Source of the DNA: Rhizomicrobium palustre
GTDB lineage: Bacteria > Pseudomonadota > Alphaproteobacteria > Micropepsales > Micropepsaceae
DNA: 64,000 nt
NCBI RefSeq assembly: GCF_011761565.1
Contig: NZ_JAASRM010000001.1
Location: forward strand, 1,178,139-1,242,138
Direction: 5' to 3'
Shown here: one piece after another, positions 9,235 to 17,517 of the stretch
Layout of the letters: each line of letters opens with the position of its first letter
Position numbering within the stretch: the stretch's first letter is position 1
Program-made: the position numbers and the translations under genes
The notes under the pieces: generated by a model
What the model was told of the DNA's origin: nothing
Seen by the model: only the letters and a program-made list of their open reading frames with translations
Database searches by the model: none

Positions 9235-9666
9235 GTGTCGGAGAAGAGGATGGATGCCGGATCGGCCCAATACGTCTCCCATTTGGTGATGAACGACCAC
9301 ACTTGGTACAGGCTCATCACCACGGCGGACTATGTGCGAGCTGGGCTGTGGTGCCTATCCAATCTCGTGATCGGTATTTCCTATCTGATGTTGCCGGTTG
9401 AGATATGGCATTGGCGTACGGCCTTGCCGTTCCGCTCCACAGCGGTGATTGGCGCCCTCTTCGTCGCCTTCATAGCCTTCTGCGGCATTTCTCATCTCAG
9501 CATGGTCGTGATCATGCAAACCGCACCTTGGTGGGCGGTTCTGCTCATCTATGTTCCCACAGCCGCCGTCTCGCTTGGCACAGCACTTTTGGTACGCCGC
9601 GAGCGCGGATTAATCCTCGCCGCGCTGCAAGGTGTTGGCGCAGCTCTCGCGCAAGGCAAAGAATGA
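9235..9666 (+). CDS. Free-standing ethylene-receptor-like (ETR1 N-terminal domain) membrane protein
   Basis: A 143-residue protein with three transmembrane helices at about 36-58, 68-93 and 98-121. It aligns without gaps to the ethylene-binding domain of Arabidopsis ETR1 as I recall it. Cys83 and His87 (CGISH) match the copper ligands Cys65 and His69; Tyr50, Pro54, Glu56 and Ile80 match Tyr32, Pro36, Glu38 and Ile62, all at identical spacing. ETR1 Asp25, important for binding, is Asn43 here. The protein ends about 22 residues after helix 3 and has no kinase or GAF domain. Its stop overlaps the following kinase start (ATGA), so it is probably a detached sensor subunit. The start is uncertain: GTG at 9235 or ATG at 9250. 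Similarity is read by eye; ligand binding is inference. Confidence 0.78.
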   Translation: MSEKRMDAGSAQYVSHLVMNDHTWYRLITTADYVRAGLWCLSNLVIGISYLMLPVEIWHWRTALPFRSTAVIGALFVAFIAFCGISHLSMVVIMQTAPWWAVLLIYVPTAAVSLGTALLVRRERGLILAALQGVGAALAQGKE

Positions 9667-11090
9667 TGCCAGGCAAGATGGACCCCGCTGAACCGCCGGA
9701 CCACTGGAGCACTGCCCGTAATACCATGCGCCAGCTCGAGAACTCCGCGGAGCGCATGAGCTCACGCTGGTTCCTTGGAACTATTGGCGTGATAGCGGCC
9801 GCAGCGCTGTTTCTGCTCACCGCCATAGTCCTTGCTGGGTCTGCGGCGCGCATGCTGACTAACGCTGCGGCAGCCCATCACGCCCAAGCGGTGCAGTTCG
9901 AGACGGGCGCATTGCAGGACGCTCTCACCGACAACGCCGCCGCCGCCAGGGCATATTCGCTGACCCGCGAGCCCGATCTTCTGCGTGTGCGCAAGCTGGC
10001 GCGAGAGCGCGCGTTCTCGCATCTCGCCATTCTTAGGGGCCTTGTGGCGGGTGATGACGAGGCCTCTCGTCTGCTCGCTGTCATCCACCCGCAGATCGAA
10101 CGCCGCGTCCAGCTCTATGACGCCATGATCGCCGCGCTAGGCAATCCTAGCACCACCCCACATGAAGCGGAACGCCTGAAGCTCGCCCGAGCCAGCAATG
10201 CCCAGCTCGCCATACTGCGCAATCGAGCCTCACGCGATTTCAACACCTATCAAAATCTCGTTATCGACGACATGCGGCTTTCCATGGCGCTGGCCCTGAT
10301 CACGGGTATTGCCTCGCCGATTTGCGGCCTTGTTGGCATTCACCTCCTACGCCGCGAACGCGAAAGCCAGCATGCGCGCGAGCTCCAACTGGAGCTCATG
10401 CATGTTCAGCGCCTTGCCATCATGGGTGAAACAAGTGCCATGCTTGCCCATGAGATCAATCAGCCGCTGACGGCGGCCAATAATTACCTTTCCGTGCTGC
10501 GCCGCGTGCTGGATAGCGACAACCCCGAAAAAGCCAAAGCGATGGCTGACCGCATCGATCAGCAGATTCAGCGGGCCGCCTCTATCCTACGCAAACTGCG
10601 CCGCTTCATTGAAAAGCGTGAGGCTGAACGGCGATTGGAATCGCCGGATGTGCTGGCCGATGACGCCATTACGCTTTTGGGTACGATCGATTCCAGCATC
10701 ATGATGACTGCGGACATAGCTCCTAGTCTGCCGCGTGTGTTGGTGGACCGGGTTCAGATTCAGCAAGTGCTGGTCAATCTGATGCGCAATGCGATCGAAG
10801 CCATGCAGGGCTCCGAACACCGGGAGCTGGCGCTGGTCATTAATGCTCCCAATCCGCATACGGTCGAGATTTCCTTAAGTGACACGGGCCCCGGCCTCAC
10901 CCCGGAAGTCGCCGCGCGCCTCTTCCAGCCATTCGTCTCCACCAAAAGCGGCGGCATGGGCGTCGGGCTGTCGATCTGCCACAGCATCATTTCGCAACAT
11001 GGCGGACGGATATGGGCAGAGGCCAACACTGGCGGCGGAACGGTGTTCCATTTCACGCTTCCCGCCTCCAAAGAACGCGCCGCTGCGTAA
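9663..11090 (+). CDS. Membrane sensor histidine kinase (first of a paralogous pair)
   Basis: A 475-residue kinase. Transmembrane helix 1 is at about 37-61. An all-helical periplasmic region (about 65-205) resembles CHASE3/four-helix-bundle sensors, and helix 2 is at about 206-229. A coiled linker follows, then a DctB/FixL-type HisKA with MGETSAMLAHEINQPLTAANN (phosphoacceptor His263), and HATPase with NLMRNAIEAM, DTGPGL and GMGVGLSI. The ATG at 9663 overlaps the stop of the ETR1-like gene (ATGA), a strong sign of coupled synthesis and probably of joint function. It is closely related to the next kinase (11236). No response regulator is near. Confidence 0.92.
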   Translation: MMPGKMDPAEPPDHWSTARNTMRQLENSAERMSSRWFLGTIGVIAAAALFLLTAIVLAGSAARMLTNAAAAHHAQAVQFETGALQDALTDNAAAARAYSLTREPDLLRVRKLARERAFSHLAILRGLVAGDDEASRLLAVIHPQIERRVQLYDAMIAALGNPSTTPHEAERLKLARASNAQLAILRNRASRDFNTYQNLVIDDMRLSMALALITGIASPICGLVGIHLLRRERESQHARELQLELMHVQRLAIMGETSAMLAHEINQPLTAANNYLSVLRRVLDSDNPEKAKAMADRIDQQIQRAASILRKLRRFIEKREAERRLESPDVLADDAITLLGTIDSSIMMTADIAPSLPRVLVDRVQIQQVLVNLMRNAIEAMQGSEHRELALVINAPNPHTVEISLSDTGPGLTPEVAARLFQPFVSTKSGGMGVGLSICHSIISQHGGRIWAEANTGGGTVFHFTLPASKERAAA

Positions 11091-11110
11091 TTCCGAAAGG
11101 TAAAGATGAC

Positions 11111-11140
11111 GCCAGTGTCTGCCGCGACGACACTGGCCTT
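11111..11140 (+). terminator. Strong hairpin between the two kinase genes (possible attenuator or terminator)
   Basis: GCCAGTGTC (11111-11119) and GACACTGGC (11129-11137) form a perfect 9-bp stem with a nine-base loop, 20 bases after the first kinase stop. Only CTTT follows, so a classic U-tract is missing. It may partly separate expression of the second kinase or act as an RNA-stabilising structure. Confidence 0.42.
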
Positions 11141-11235
11141 TCCGCCATAGTACGGATTTTATTGGCGTATGGCGATTGCGCGCAAAACAGAACCGTGACA
11201 CATCGTCAAGGTTCCGGCTTCAGCGAAGGAGCAGT

Positions 11236-12735
11236 ATGAGCTCGTATGCGACGCGTACTGACAATCCCCTCCTCAATAGCCAGCGTCTGATGTTCTGGTT
11301 CTCGCAAGCCGCAACACGGACCAATTTGCGCGCTCTGGGCGATGGCATCGCCCGGACCAAGCGAAACATCACCGATCAATCGCCGACCTGGATAGCGGGC
11401 ATCGCCTGCATCGGCGGCGCGGCGGTATTATTTCTTACCGTTGCGGTGGCTTTGAGCGTGGTGCTCGGTGGACTTAAACAGAAAATCGAAACCGCGCAGA
11501 CCTCGCAAGTCCTTCTCTCCAAGGCCATGGTTCTGGAGAATATGCTGGATGAGGCGAGCGTCGCCGCGCGTCTCGCTGCGGAAGGAAAAGGCAATGCCAC
11601 CACCGCCGAAGCCGTGGTCAAAGCCAAGGCGGCCAACCGCGAAGCGGGTGCATTCCTCAATCTTCTGCGCAGCAATCCTGATTCCGTACGCGCCATCAGC
11701 CCGGTGATGCGGCTGATCGAGGTTCATCTCAAGGAGCTGGATGGGCGGCTCGCCGCTGCGCGTAGCCAGGGCCTCAACATTCCGCATGCGGAAGTGAACG
11801 CGATGCTGCAACGTGCTACTGCCCCAGACATGGTTGCCTTTCGCACCCGCGCGGAGGCCGACCAGACAGCACATGAGCACGAAACCGATCGCATGATGCT
11901 ATGGGCGCTCGCCCTCGCCTTGATCGCCACTTTCTCGGCACCCTCTGTGGGCTTGTGGGGCATATCCCTCCTGCGCCGTGAGCGGACCCGGGAGCGGGCG
12001 CGCCAGCTTCAGATGGAGCTGATGCATGCCCAGCGCCTCGCGGTAATGGGCGAGACTGCCGCCATGCTGGCCCATGAGGTGAGCCACCCGCTTACAGCGG
12101 CGAACAATTACATGGCTGCGCTGCGTCGCACAGCCACCACCTCCGAAGTGGTGGATTCCGAGAAGGTCATCAACCTCAGCGAAAAATCGGCGCAGCAAAT
12201 CATGCGCGCCTCGCAAATCCTGCATCGTCTTCGGCGCTTCATCGAAAAGCGTGAGACCGAGCGCGCGGTGGTGGCGCCCGCATTGCTGGTGGAAGAGGCG
12301 CTGGCCCTGGTGGGCACCACTGATTTCGCCCACGAGATCCGCGAGGAAACCGATCCCGCCGCCCCGGACGTTTATATCGACCGTGTGCAGATGCAGCAGG
12401 TTCTGGTCAATCTGATGCGCAACGCCATCGAAGCGATGAAGGCAAGCCCGGTGCGCCGGCTAGTCGTTGGCGCCACCTCGCCGGAGCCAGGTTTCGTTGA
12501 GTTCTCCATCACCGACACCGGTCCCGGCCTGCCGGAAGATGTCGCGAACCGGCTGTTCCAGCCCTTTACCTCAACCAAGAAAGACGGGCTCGGGATTGGC
12601 CTTTCGATCTGCCGCGCCATCATCGAAGACCATCACGGCATGATCTGGGCCGAGCCCAATCCTTCCGGCGGCACAATTTTCCGCTTCCGCCTGCCGGCCG
12701 CGCGCGGGATAGAACGTCACCGGGCCTTGCGCTAA
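11236..12735 (+). CDS. Membrane sensor histidine kinase (second of a paralogous pair)
   Basis: A 499-residue kinase with the same plan as its upstream neighbour: transmembrane helix at about 52-79, helical periplasmic region, second helix at about 220-246, LLRRER linker, HisKA with phosphoacceptor His280 and HATPase (NLMRNAIEAM, DTGPGL, GLGIGLSI). The two share long near-identical stretches in the catalytic part, so they arose by duplication. The H-box differs: HEVSHPL here against HEINQPL in the first, losing the Asn-Gln normally found after the phosphoacceptor in this class. The ATG at 11236 follows GAAGGAG; the open frame upstream is ignored. moaE begins nine bases after its stop. Confidence 0.92.
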   Translation: MSSYATRTDNPLLNSQRLMFWFSQAATRTNLRALGDGIARTKRNITDQSPTWIAGIACIGGAAVLFLTVAVALSVVLGGLKQKIETAQTSQVLLSKAMVLENMLDEASVAARLAAEGKGNATTAEAVVKAKAANREAGAFLNLLRSNPDSVRAISPVMRLIEVHLKELDGRLAAARSQGLNIPHAEVNAMLQRATAPDMVAFRTRAEADQTAHEHETDRMMLWALALALIATFSAPSVGLWGISLLRRERTRERARQLQMELMHAQRLAVMGETAAMLAHEVSHPLTAANNYMAALRRTATTSEVVDSEKVINLSEKSAQQIMRASQILHRLRRFIEKRETERAVVAPALLVEEALALVGTTDFAHEIREETDPAAPDVYIDRVQMQQVLVNLMRNAIEAMKASPVRRLVVGATSPEPGFVEFSITDTGPGLPEDVANRLFQPFTSTKKDGLGIGLSICRAIIEDHHGMIWAEPNPSGGTIFRFRLPAARGIERHRALR

Positions 12736-12744
12736 ACTCGGCGC

Positions 12745-13182
12745 ATGATCCTGTCCATTCAAGAAACGCCGTTTGATGTCACCACCGAACTCGCGCGCAT
12801 ACCGCCGGGCGCGGGCGCCATCGCGAATTTCATCGGCTATGTGCGCGGCGACGACGGACTGAAAGCCCTTCATCTTGAATACTACCCAGGCATGACCGAG
12901 CGTGAAATCGCCCGCCATATCGAACGGGCCCAATCCCGCTGGCCGCTGCATTGGGTCAGCGTCATTCATCGCGTCGGCACGCTTCGCCCTGGCGATCCCA
13001 TCGTCTTTGTCGCGGTCGCCGCCAAGCACCGAAGCGAAGCTTTCGCGGCTTGCGAATTCCTGATGGACCATCTCAAAACAAAAGCGCCCTTCTGGAAAGA
13101 AGAGCGCTTTCAAGAAGGCTCGCGCTGGGTAGAGGCCAAGGCGAGCGATGACGCGGCGACCGAAAGGTGGAGTGAGGCTTAG
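12745..13182 (+). CDS. moaE: Molybdopterin synthase catalytic subunit
   Basis: Large subunit of molybdopterin synthase, which inserts two sulfurs into cyclic pyranopterin monophosphate with MoaD as donor. The 145-residue protein shows GAIANFIGYVR near the N-terminus, LEYYPGM, and the active-site segment HLKTKAPFWKEE with Lys113 and Lys118. It starts nine bases after the second kinase, so in this genome it is probably co-transcribed with the signalling cassette that separates it from moaD. Its end abuts ilvE on the opposite strand. Confidence 0.95.
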   Translation: MILSIQETPFDVTTELARIPPGAGAIANFIGYVRGDDGLKALHLEYYPGMTEREIARHIERAQSRWPLHWVSVIHRVGTLRPGDPIVFVAVAAKHRSEAFAACEFLMDHLKTKAPFWKEERFQEGSRWVEAKASDDAATERWSEA

Positions 13183-14081
13183 AGCTTCACCACCGACACC
13201 TCGGCGTTCACATCTTCGGAATAGACCGTCATCAGCTTGCGGCAGATGTCGCCCGGGGTGAATTTCCAGGGACCGATTTCCGAGACCGGCGTCACTTCGG
13301 CAGCAGACCCCGTCAGGAAACATTCGGTAAAGGTGGGCAGCTCGTCGGTGCGGATCAAGCGTTCCACCACCGGAATTTGATGCAGCTTGGCTAGCGCGAT
13401 CACCGACTGGCGGGTAATGCCATTGAGGAAGCAATCGGCCGGCGGCGTATAGAGCGTGCCGCCCTTCACAAAGAAGATGTTCGCGCCGGTGGCTTCAGCC
13501 ACATAGCCGCGATAGTCGAGCATCATCGCATCGGCATAGCCCTTGGCCTCGGCGGCGTGCTTGGACATGGTGCAGATCATATAAAGACCGGCGGCCTTGG
13601 CCTGGGTCGGCGCGGTATCCGGCGCCGGGCGCTTCCAATCGGAAACGTCGAGGCGGATGCCCTTCATCTTGGTTTCGGGATCGAAATAAGAAGGCCACTG
13701 CCAAGCCGCGATCGCAACATGGGTCTTGGTCGACTGGGCGGAGACCGCCATCATCTCCGAACCGCGATAGACCACCGGGCGGACATAGGCGTCCTTATAT
13801 CCCTGCACTTCGCAGGCCTCGATGCAGGCCGCGCTGATCTCGTCTTCGGTAAAGGGAATGGTAATGCCGAGAATACGCGCGCTCTCGAACAGGCGGTGGG
13901 TGTGTTCCTTCAGCTTGTAGATGCGCCCATTATACATGCGCTCGCCTTCGAAGACGCAGGAAGCGTAATGCAGGCCGTGGGTAAGCACGTGCGCCTTGGC
14001 GTCTTTCCAGGGAACAAGCTTACCGTCAAACCAGAGCGAACCGTCGCGCTGATCGAAGGGGATCACATCGGCCATAATCAT
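13179..14081 (-). CDS. ilvE: Branched-chain amino acid aminotransferase
   Basis: Class IV PLP aminotransferase catalysing the last step of valine, leucine and isoleucine synthesis. The 300-residue chain shows HGLHYASCVFEGERMY, YVRPVVYRG, the PLP-lysine region PTQAKAAG (Lys162) and the cofactor-phosphate segment EATGANIF. The first ATG (14081) is three bases from an AGGA; the second ATG at 14075 (MADVIPFD) has better spacing and is an equally good start. It is divergent from the MarR-led operon with only about 60 bp between, and convergent with moaE, overlapping its stop by a few bases. Confidence 0.93.
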   Translation of the reverse strand: MIMADVIPFDQRDGSLWFDGKLVPWKDAKAHVLTHGLHYASCVFEGERMYNGRIYKLKEHTHRLFESARILGITIPFTEDEISAACIEACEVQGYKDAYVRPVVYRGSEMMAVSAQSTKTHVAIAAWQWPSYFDPETKMKGIRLDVSDWKRPAPDTAPTQAKAAGLYMICTMSKHAAEAKGYADAMMLDYRGYVAEATGANIFFVKGGTLYTPPADCFLNGITRQSVIALAKLHQIPVVERLIRTDELPTFTECFLTGSAAEVTPVSEIGPWKFTPGDICRKLMTVYSEDVNAEVSVVKL

Positions 14082-14141
14082 CTTTCCTTCTGGTCCAGCC
14101 TGCCCTTGCCAGGACGGAGTCTGGGGCCTATTTATGTCAGC

Positions 14142-14636
14142 ATGTCTGACGCAAAATTTGGCGGAATGCCGCCCGATACACGGGCATTATACCTAAGCGA
14201 CGAAGCGCTCAAGCAAGGACTGGATTTGCTCTTCGTGGCGGCACGCGATGTTGCGGGAAAAGCGGCTCCGGTGCTCGCCGAAGCAGGCCTTGGGCGCGCC
14301 CATGCCAGAGCCCTGCATTTCATTGCGCGTCACCCCGGTCTTTCGGTGGCCGAATTGCTCAGCTTCCTCAAGATTACGAAACAAAGCCTCAACCGGGTCC
14401 TCAACGAATTGTTGCAGGGTGGCTTTGTCGAACGCAAGACAGGGTTGCAAGACCGGCGCACCCGCAGCCTAGAGCTCACCCCGCGCGGAAAAGCGCTGGC
14501 AGATGCGGTCTGGAATGCCCAACGCCCGCTGCTGGTCGCCGCGTTCAAGACGGCCGGGCAGGATGCGGTGAATGGCTATCGCAAAGTATTGATCGGCATG
14601 ACCGGCGAACCGGACCGCTGGAGGACGAAAGCATGA
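14142..14636 (+). CDS. MarR-family transcriptional regulator
   Basis: A 164-residue winged-helix regulator. The core runs through GLGRAHARALHFIARHPGLS, the recognition region ITKQSLNRVLNEL (about residues 83-95) and the wing ERKTGLQDRRTRSLELTPRG, all typical of MarR. Its stop overlaps the start of the response regulator (ATGA), so regulator and two-component pair form one operon. The 60-bp gap to ilvE contains an imperfect inverted repeat GTCC...GGAC (about 14088-14115) that could be its operator. The ATG at 14142 is family-like; a long open frame further upstream is antisense to ilvE and was rejected. The ligand is unknown. Confidence 0.88.
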   Translation: MSDAKFGGMPPDTRALYLSDEALKQGLDLLFVAARDVAGKAAPVLAEAGLGRAHARALHFIARHPGLSVAELLSFLKITKQSLNRVLNELLQGGFVERKTGLQDRRTRSLELTPRGKALADAVWNAQRPLLVAAFKTAGQDAVNGYRKVLIGMTGEPDRWRTKA

Positions 14637-15325
14637 ATGTGGAAGATCCCCACCTCTTAGTGGTCGATGACGACGAGCGCCTGCGCGCGCTCTTGCAGAA
14701 ATATCTTTCCTCGAATGGTTTTCGGGTGAGCGCCGCGGCTAACGCCGCCGATGCACGCGCGCTGATGAAATCCATGGCCTTCGATCTTCTGGTGCTGGAC
14801 GTAATGATGCCCGGCGAATCCGGGTTTGAATTTGCCGCCAGTGTGCGCGCCTCCTCCTCCATGCCGATCCTGATGCTGACGGCGAAAAGCGAAGCGGAAG
14901 ACCGCATCGCGGGGCTGGAGCGCGGCGCCGATGATTATCTCACCAAGCCTTTCGAACCGCGTGAATTGCTGCTTCGCATTTCCGCGTTGCTGCGCCGCGC
15001 CGCACCGCCGCAAAAATCCGCCCATAGCGAGGTGCGGATGGGTGATTGCGTTTATGATCCCGAACGCGGCCAGCTCAAGAAAAAAGGCAAGCCCGTGCGG
15101 CTGACCTCAAGCGAGAATGCGCTGCTGCAGCTCTTCGCGGCCAATGCGGGACGCAGCTTCTCGCGCGCTGATTTGTGCGCGCGGCTTGGCGTTTCGCTGG
15201 AACGCTCTATCGACGTGCAGGTGACGCGCCTGCGCAAGAAGATCGAAGACGATCCCAAACTGCCACTTTATCTGCAAACCGTCCGGGGAGTTGGCTATGT
15301 CCTCGTACCCGACCGCGTCGGTTAA
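14633..15325 (+). CDS. OmpR-family response regulator
   Basis: A 230-residue DNA-binding response regulator. The receiver has the acidic pair VVDDD, phosphoacceptor Asp56 in LLVLDVMMPG, the threonine of MLTAKS and Lys in LTKPFEP. The C-terminal winged helix ends in DVQVTRLRKKIEDD...RGVGYVL, the OmpR/PhoB class. It overlaps the MarR gene upstream and the sensor kinase downstream, so it should be phosphorylated by the kinase at 15297. Target genes cannot be read from the window. Confidence 0.93.
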   Translation: MNVEDPHLLVVDDDERLRALLQKYLSSNGFRVSAAANAADARALMKSMAFDLLVLDVMMPGESGFEFAASVRASSSMPILMLTAKSEAEDRIAGLERGADDYLTKPFEPRELLLRISALLRRAAPPQKSAHSEVRMGDCVYDPERGQLKKKGKPVRLTSSENALLQLFAANAGRSFSRADLCARLGVSLERSIDVQVTRLRKKIEDDPKLPLYLQTVRGVGYVLVPDRVG

Positions 15326-16664
15326 AGCCGAAAGGGGCTTTCGCCCAGGGCGCTTCGTCAAACGCTTCCTGCCACGCGGCCTCTTTGGCCGTTCGCTGAT
15401 CATCATCGTAGCCCCGATGGTGATCTTGCAGGCTATCGTCTCTTACGTCTTTTTCGAACGCGACCTCGATACCACCACGCGCCGCATGGCCAAGGCCGCG
15501 GCAGCAGACATCACATTGTTGGTCGCGCTTGAGGATACCCGCAAAAGTCCGTGGCGGGAAAACTTGCGCGAGCTGGCTGCCAAGCAGCTTCGCTATGATT
15601 TGCGCTTCGAGCCGGGCGTACACATCCCGCCGCCGACGCGCCAACACAAATCCACCATCGATAAGGCGCTGGATGAAACCATTGCCCAGCAGATTGGCGA
15701 GAAGCGCCATTTCCGCACCGCGCCGCTGCCGGGCAAGAAATTCATCGCCATTGATGTGGAAGTGCATGACGGCGTTTTGCACGCCATCGTACCGCGCGAC
15801 CGCATCACGGTCTCGAGCCCCGACATTTTCATTGTCTGGATGCTCGGCTCCTCGCTGATCCTGCTCGCGGTCGCGATCCTGTTCCTGCGCAATCAGGTCC
15901 GCCCCATCGAGCGGCTGGCGCGCGCCGCCGACGCATTCGGCAAAGGCCGCGCCGTCCCCGATTTCAAACCTTATGGCGCGACCGAAGTGCGCCGCGCCGC
16001 GCAAGCCTTCCTCACCATGCGCGATCGTATCGAGCGACATGTGCATCAACGCACCGCCATGCTCGCGGGCGTCAGCCACGATCTGAAAACTCCGCTCACC
16101 CGCATCCGCCTGCAACTCGCGATGATGGACGAGACGGCTGACACCAAAGCGCTTGGCGAAGACATCGCCGAGATGGAGCGCATGCTAGATGATTATCTCG
16201 ATTTCGCCCGCGGCGAAGGCGGCGAGAAGAGCCAGCGCGTGGACTTGAGCCAGTTGCTGCGCGATGCCGCAATCGCCGCAGAAAAGGCGCGTCCCGGCCC
16301 CTTGGAGCTGAACGTGCCTGAAGGCGTGCTCTTATCGGTGAAGCCGCGGGCGTTGCGCCGCTGTGTCACCAACCTGATCGAGAACGCGCTGAAATATGGC
16401 CGCTCGGCGAGTGTCAGCCTCGATCTTGAAGCAAGCTTTGCGCAAATCCATGTCGATGATGAAGGCAAAGGCATCGCGCCGGAATTGCGCGAAGAAGCCT
16501 TCCGCCCCTTCCATCGTTTGGATGAGGGGAGAAACCTGCAAAGCGGTGGCGTGGGCTTAGGCCTTGCCATCGCGCGCGACATCGCCCGCGCCCATGGCGG
16601 CGATCTTACGCTCAGCGACAGCCCGAAAGGCGGCCTGCGCGCAACGGTGAGATTGCCGCTTTAG
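15297..16664 (+). CDS. EnvZ-type sensor histidine kinase
   Basis: A 455-residue inner-membrane kinase. Helix 1 lies at about 31-52, a periplasmic region of about 125 residues follows, and helix 2 is at about 180-200. A HAMP-like linker (RPIERLARAADAFGKG) leads to HisKA with GVSHDLKTPLTRIRLQL (phosphoacceptor His261, EnvZ-like) and HATPase (NLIENALKY, DEGKGI, GVGLGLAI). The ATG at 15297 follows GGGGAG and overlaps the regulator gene by 29 bases; TTG at 15291 is less likely. Its stop overlaps the end of proC on the other strand by four bases. MarR, regulator and kinase form one operon. Confidence 0.92.
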   Translation: MSSYPTASVKAERGFRPGRFVKRFLPRGLFGRSLIIIVAPMVILQAIVSYVFFERDLDTTTRRMAKAAAADITLLVALEDTRKSPWRENLRELAAKQLRYDLRFEPGVHIPPPTRQHKSTIDKALDETIAQQIGEKRHFRTAPLPGKKFIAIDVEVHDGVLHAIVPRDRITVSSPDIFIVWMLGSSLILLAVAILFLRNQVRPIERLARAADAFGKGRAVPDFKPYGATEVRRAAQAFLTMRDRIERHVHQRTAMLAGVSHDLKTPLTRIRLQLAMMDETADTKALGEDIAEMERMLDDYLDFARGEGGEKSQRVDLSQLLRDAAIAAEKARPGPLELNVPEGVLLSVKPRALRRCVTNLIENALKYGRSASVSLDLEASFAQIHVDDEGKGIAPELREEAFRPFHRLDEGRNLQSGGVGLGLAIARDIARAHGGDLTLSDSPKGGLRATVRLPL

Positions 16665-17464
16665 CTTTTGGCGAGTTCTTCGGCGCGGGCGATGGCGGCT
16701 TTGATAGCCGCTACAAAAAGCGGTCCAAGGCCATCTTCGGCTTGCAGCACATTGAGCGCGGCTTGCGTGGTACCGCCAGGCGTTGCCACATCGCGGATGA
16801 GATCGGCGGGCGGGCGCGGATCGGCATTGAGCAAAGCCCCGCCGCCGGTCACCGTGGCGCGGGCGAGTTTCGCAGCAGCTTCTTCCGTCAGGCCAGCAGC
16901 GACACCCGCTTTCGCCATGGCTTCGACCAGCGCGAAAACATAAGCCGGGCCACAGCCCGAAATCGCCATCGCCGCATCGAGTAGGGTTTCGGTTTCGACC
17001 CAGAGCGTCAGACCGATGGACGAGAGCAAGGTTTCGGCAAAGGCGCGATCCTCGCTGCCAATCTCGGCTCCGGCATAAATCGCGGTGACGCCTTGCCCAA
17101 TCGAGCCCGGCGTATTCGGCATGGCGCGCACGACGCCTGCTTTTTCGCCCCAATGATTTTTCAACAGCGACAATGGCGTACCTGCGGCGATGGAGAGCAT
17201 CAGCGCGCCTTTTTCGGCGATGGCTTTCAACTTGCCCGCTTCGGCCCGCAGGATATGCGGCTTCAGCGCCACGACGCAGGCGCGAAACGCATCACCGGGA
17301 ACAGCATCCAGTCCGGCGACAAGATTCAGCCCCGGCACGGCCTTCAGGGTTTCTGACGGATTGGGTTCGACCACGGTGATCGGCCCGATCCCGGCCTTGA
17401 CCCAGCCGCGGATCAGGGCCGTGCCCATTTTGCCCGCGCCAATAATAAGGATGGGAGTGGTCAT
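16661..17464 (-). CDS. proC: Pyrroline-5-carboxylate reductase
   Basis: NAD(P)H-dependent last step of proline synthesis. The 267-residue protein has the Rossmann motif ILIIGAGKMGTALIRG at the N-terminus, VVALKPH, MPNTPGSIGQG and the C-terminal signature GGTTQAALNVLQAE, with SGCGPAYVF in the catalytic region. It lies 53 bp downstream of the YbjN-like gene on the same strand; this order is common in alphaproteobacteria. A palindrome lies in the gap. Confidence 0.95.
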   Translation of the reverse strand: MTTPILIIGAGKMGTALIRGWVKAGIGPITVVEPNPSETLKAVPGLNLVAGLDAVPGDAFRACVVALKPHILRAEAGKLKAIAEKGALMLSIAAGTPLSLLKNHWGEKAGVVRAMPNTPGSIGQGVTAIYAGAEIGSEDRAFAETLLSSIGLTLWVETETLLDAAMAISGCGPAYVFALVEAMAKAGVAAGLTEEAAAKLARATVTGGGALLNADPRPPADLIRDVATPGGTTQAALNVLQAEDGLGPLFVAAIKAAIARAEELAKS

Positions 17465-17478
17465 GATCGCCGCGCCTT

Positions 17479-17512
17479 CTCTTTCACCTCCCCGATATGG
17501 AGAGGTGAAGAG
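17479..17512. repeat. Intergenic palindrome between ybjN-like gene and proC
   Basis: CTCTTTCACCTC (17479-17490) pairs with GAGGTGAAGAG (17502-17512) with one bulged T, giving an 11-bp stem around a short loop. No U-tract follows on the proC strand, so it is not a standard terminator. Its CACCTC...GAGGTG form resembles the dispersed intergenic palindromes of alphaproteobacterial genomes, or it may set the relative expression of the two genes. Confidence 0.45.
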
Positions 17513-17517
17513 CTATA

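Noticed and set aside
9405..9662. N-terminal extension of the first kinase frame over the ETR1-like gene
   Set aside because: It is out of frame with the membrane protein and rich in Arg/His/Ser; the ATG at 9663 with ATGA overlap explains the start. A fused ethylene-receptor kinase by frameshift was considered, but both genes have sound ends.
13557..14141. N-terminal extension of the MarR frame across ilvE
   Set aside because: The extension is antisense to ilvE; the MarR family start fits the ATG at 14142.
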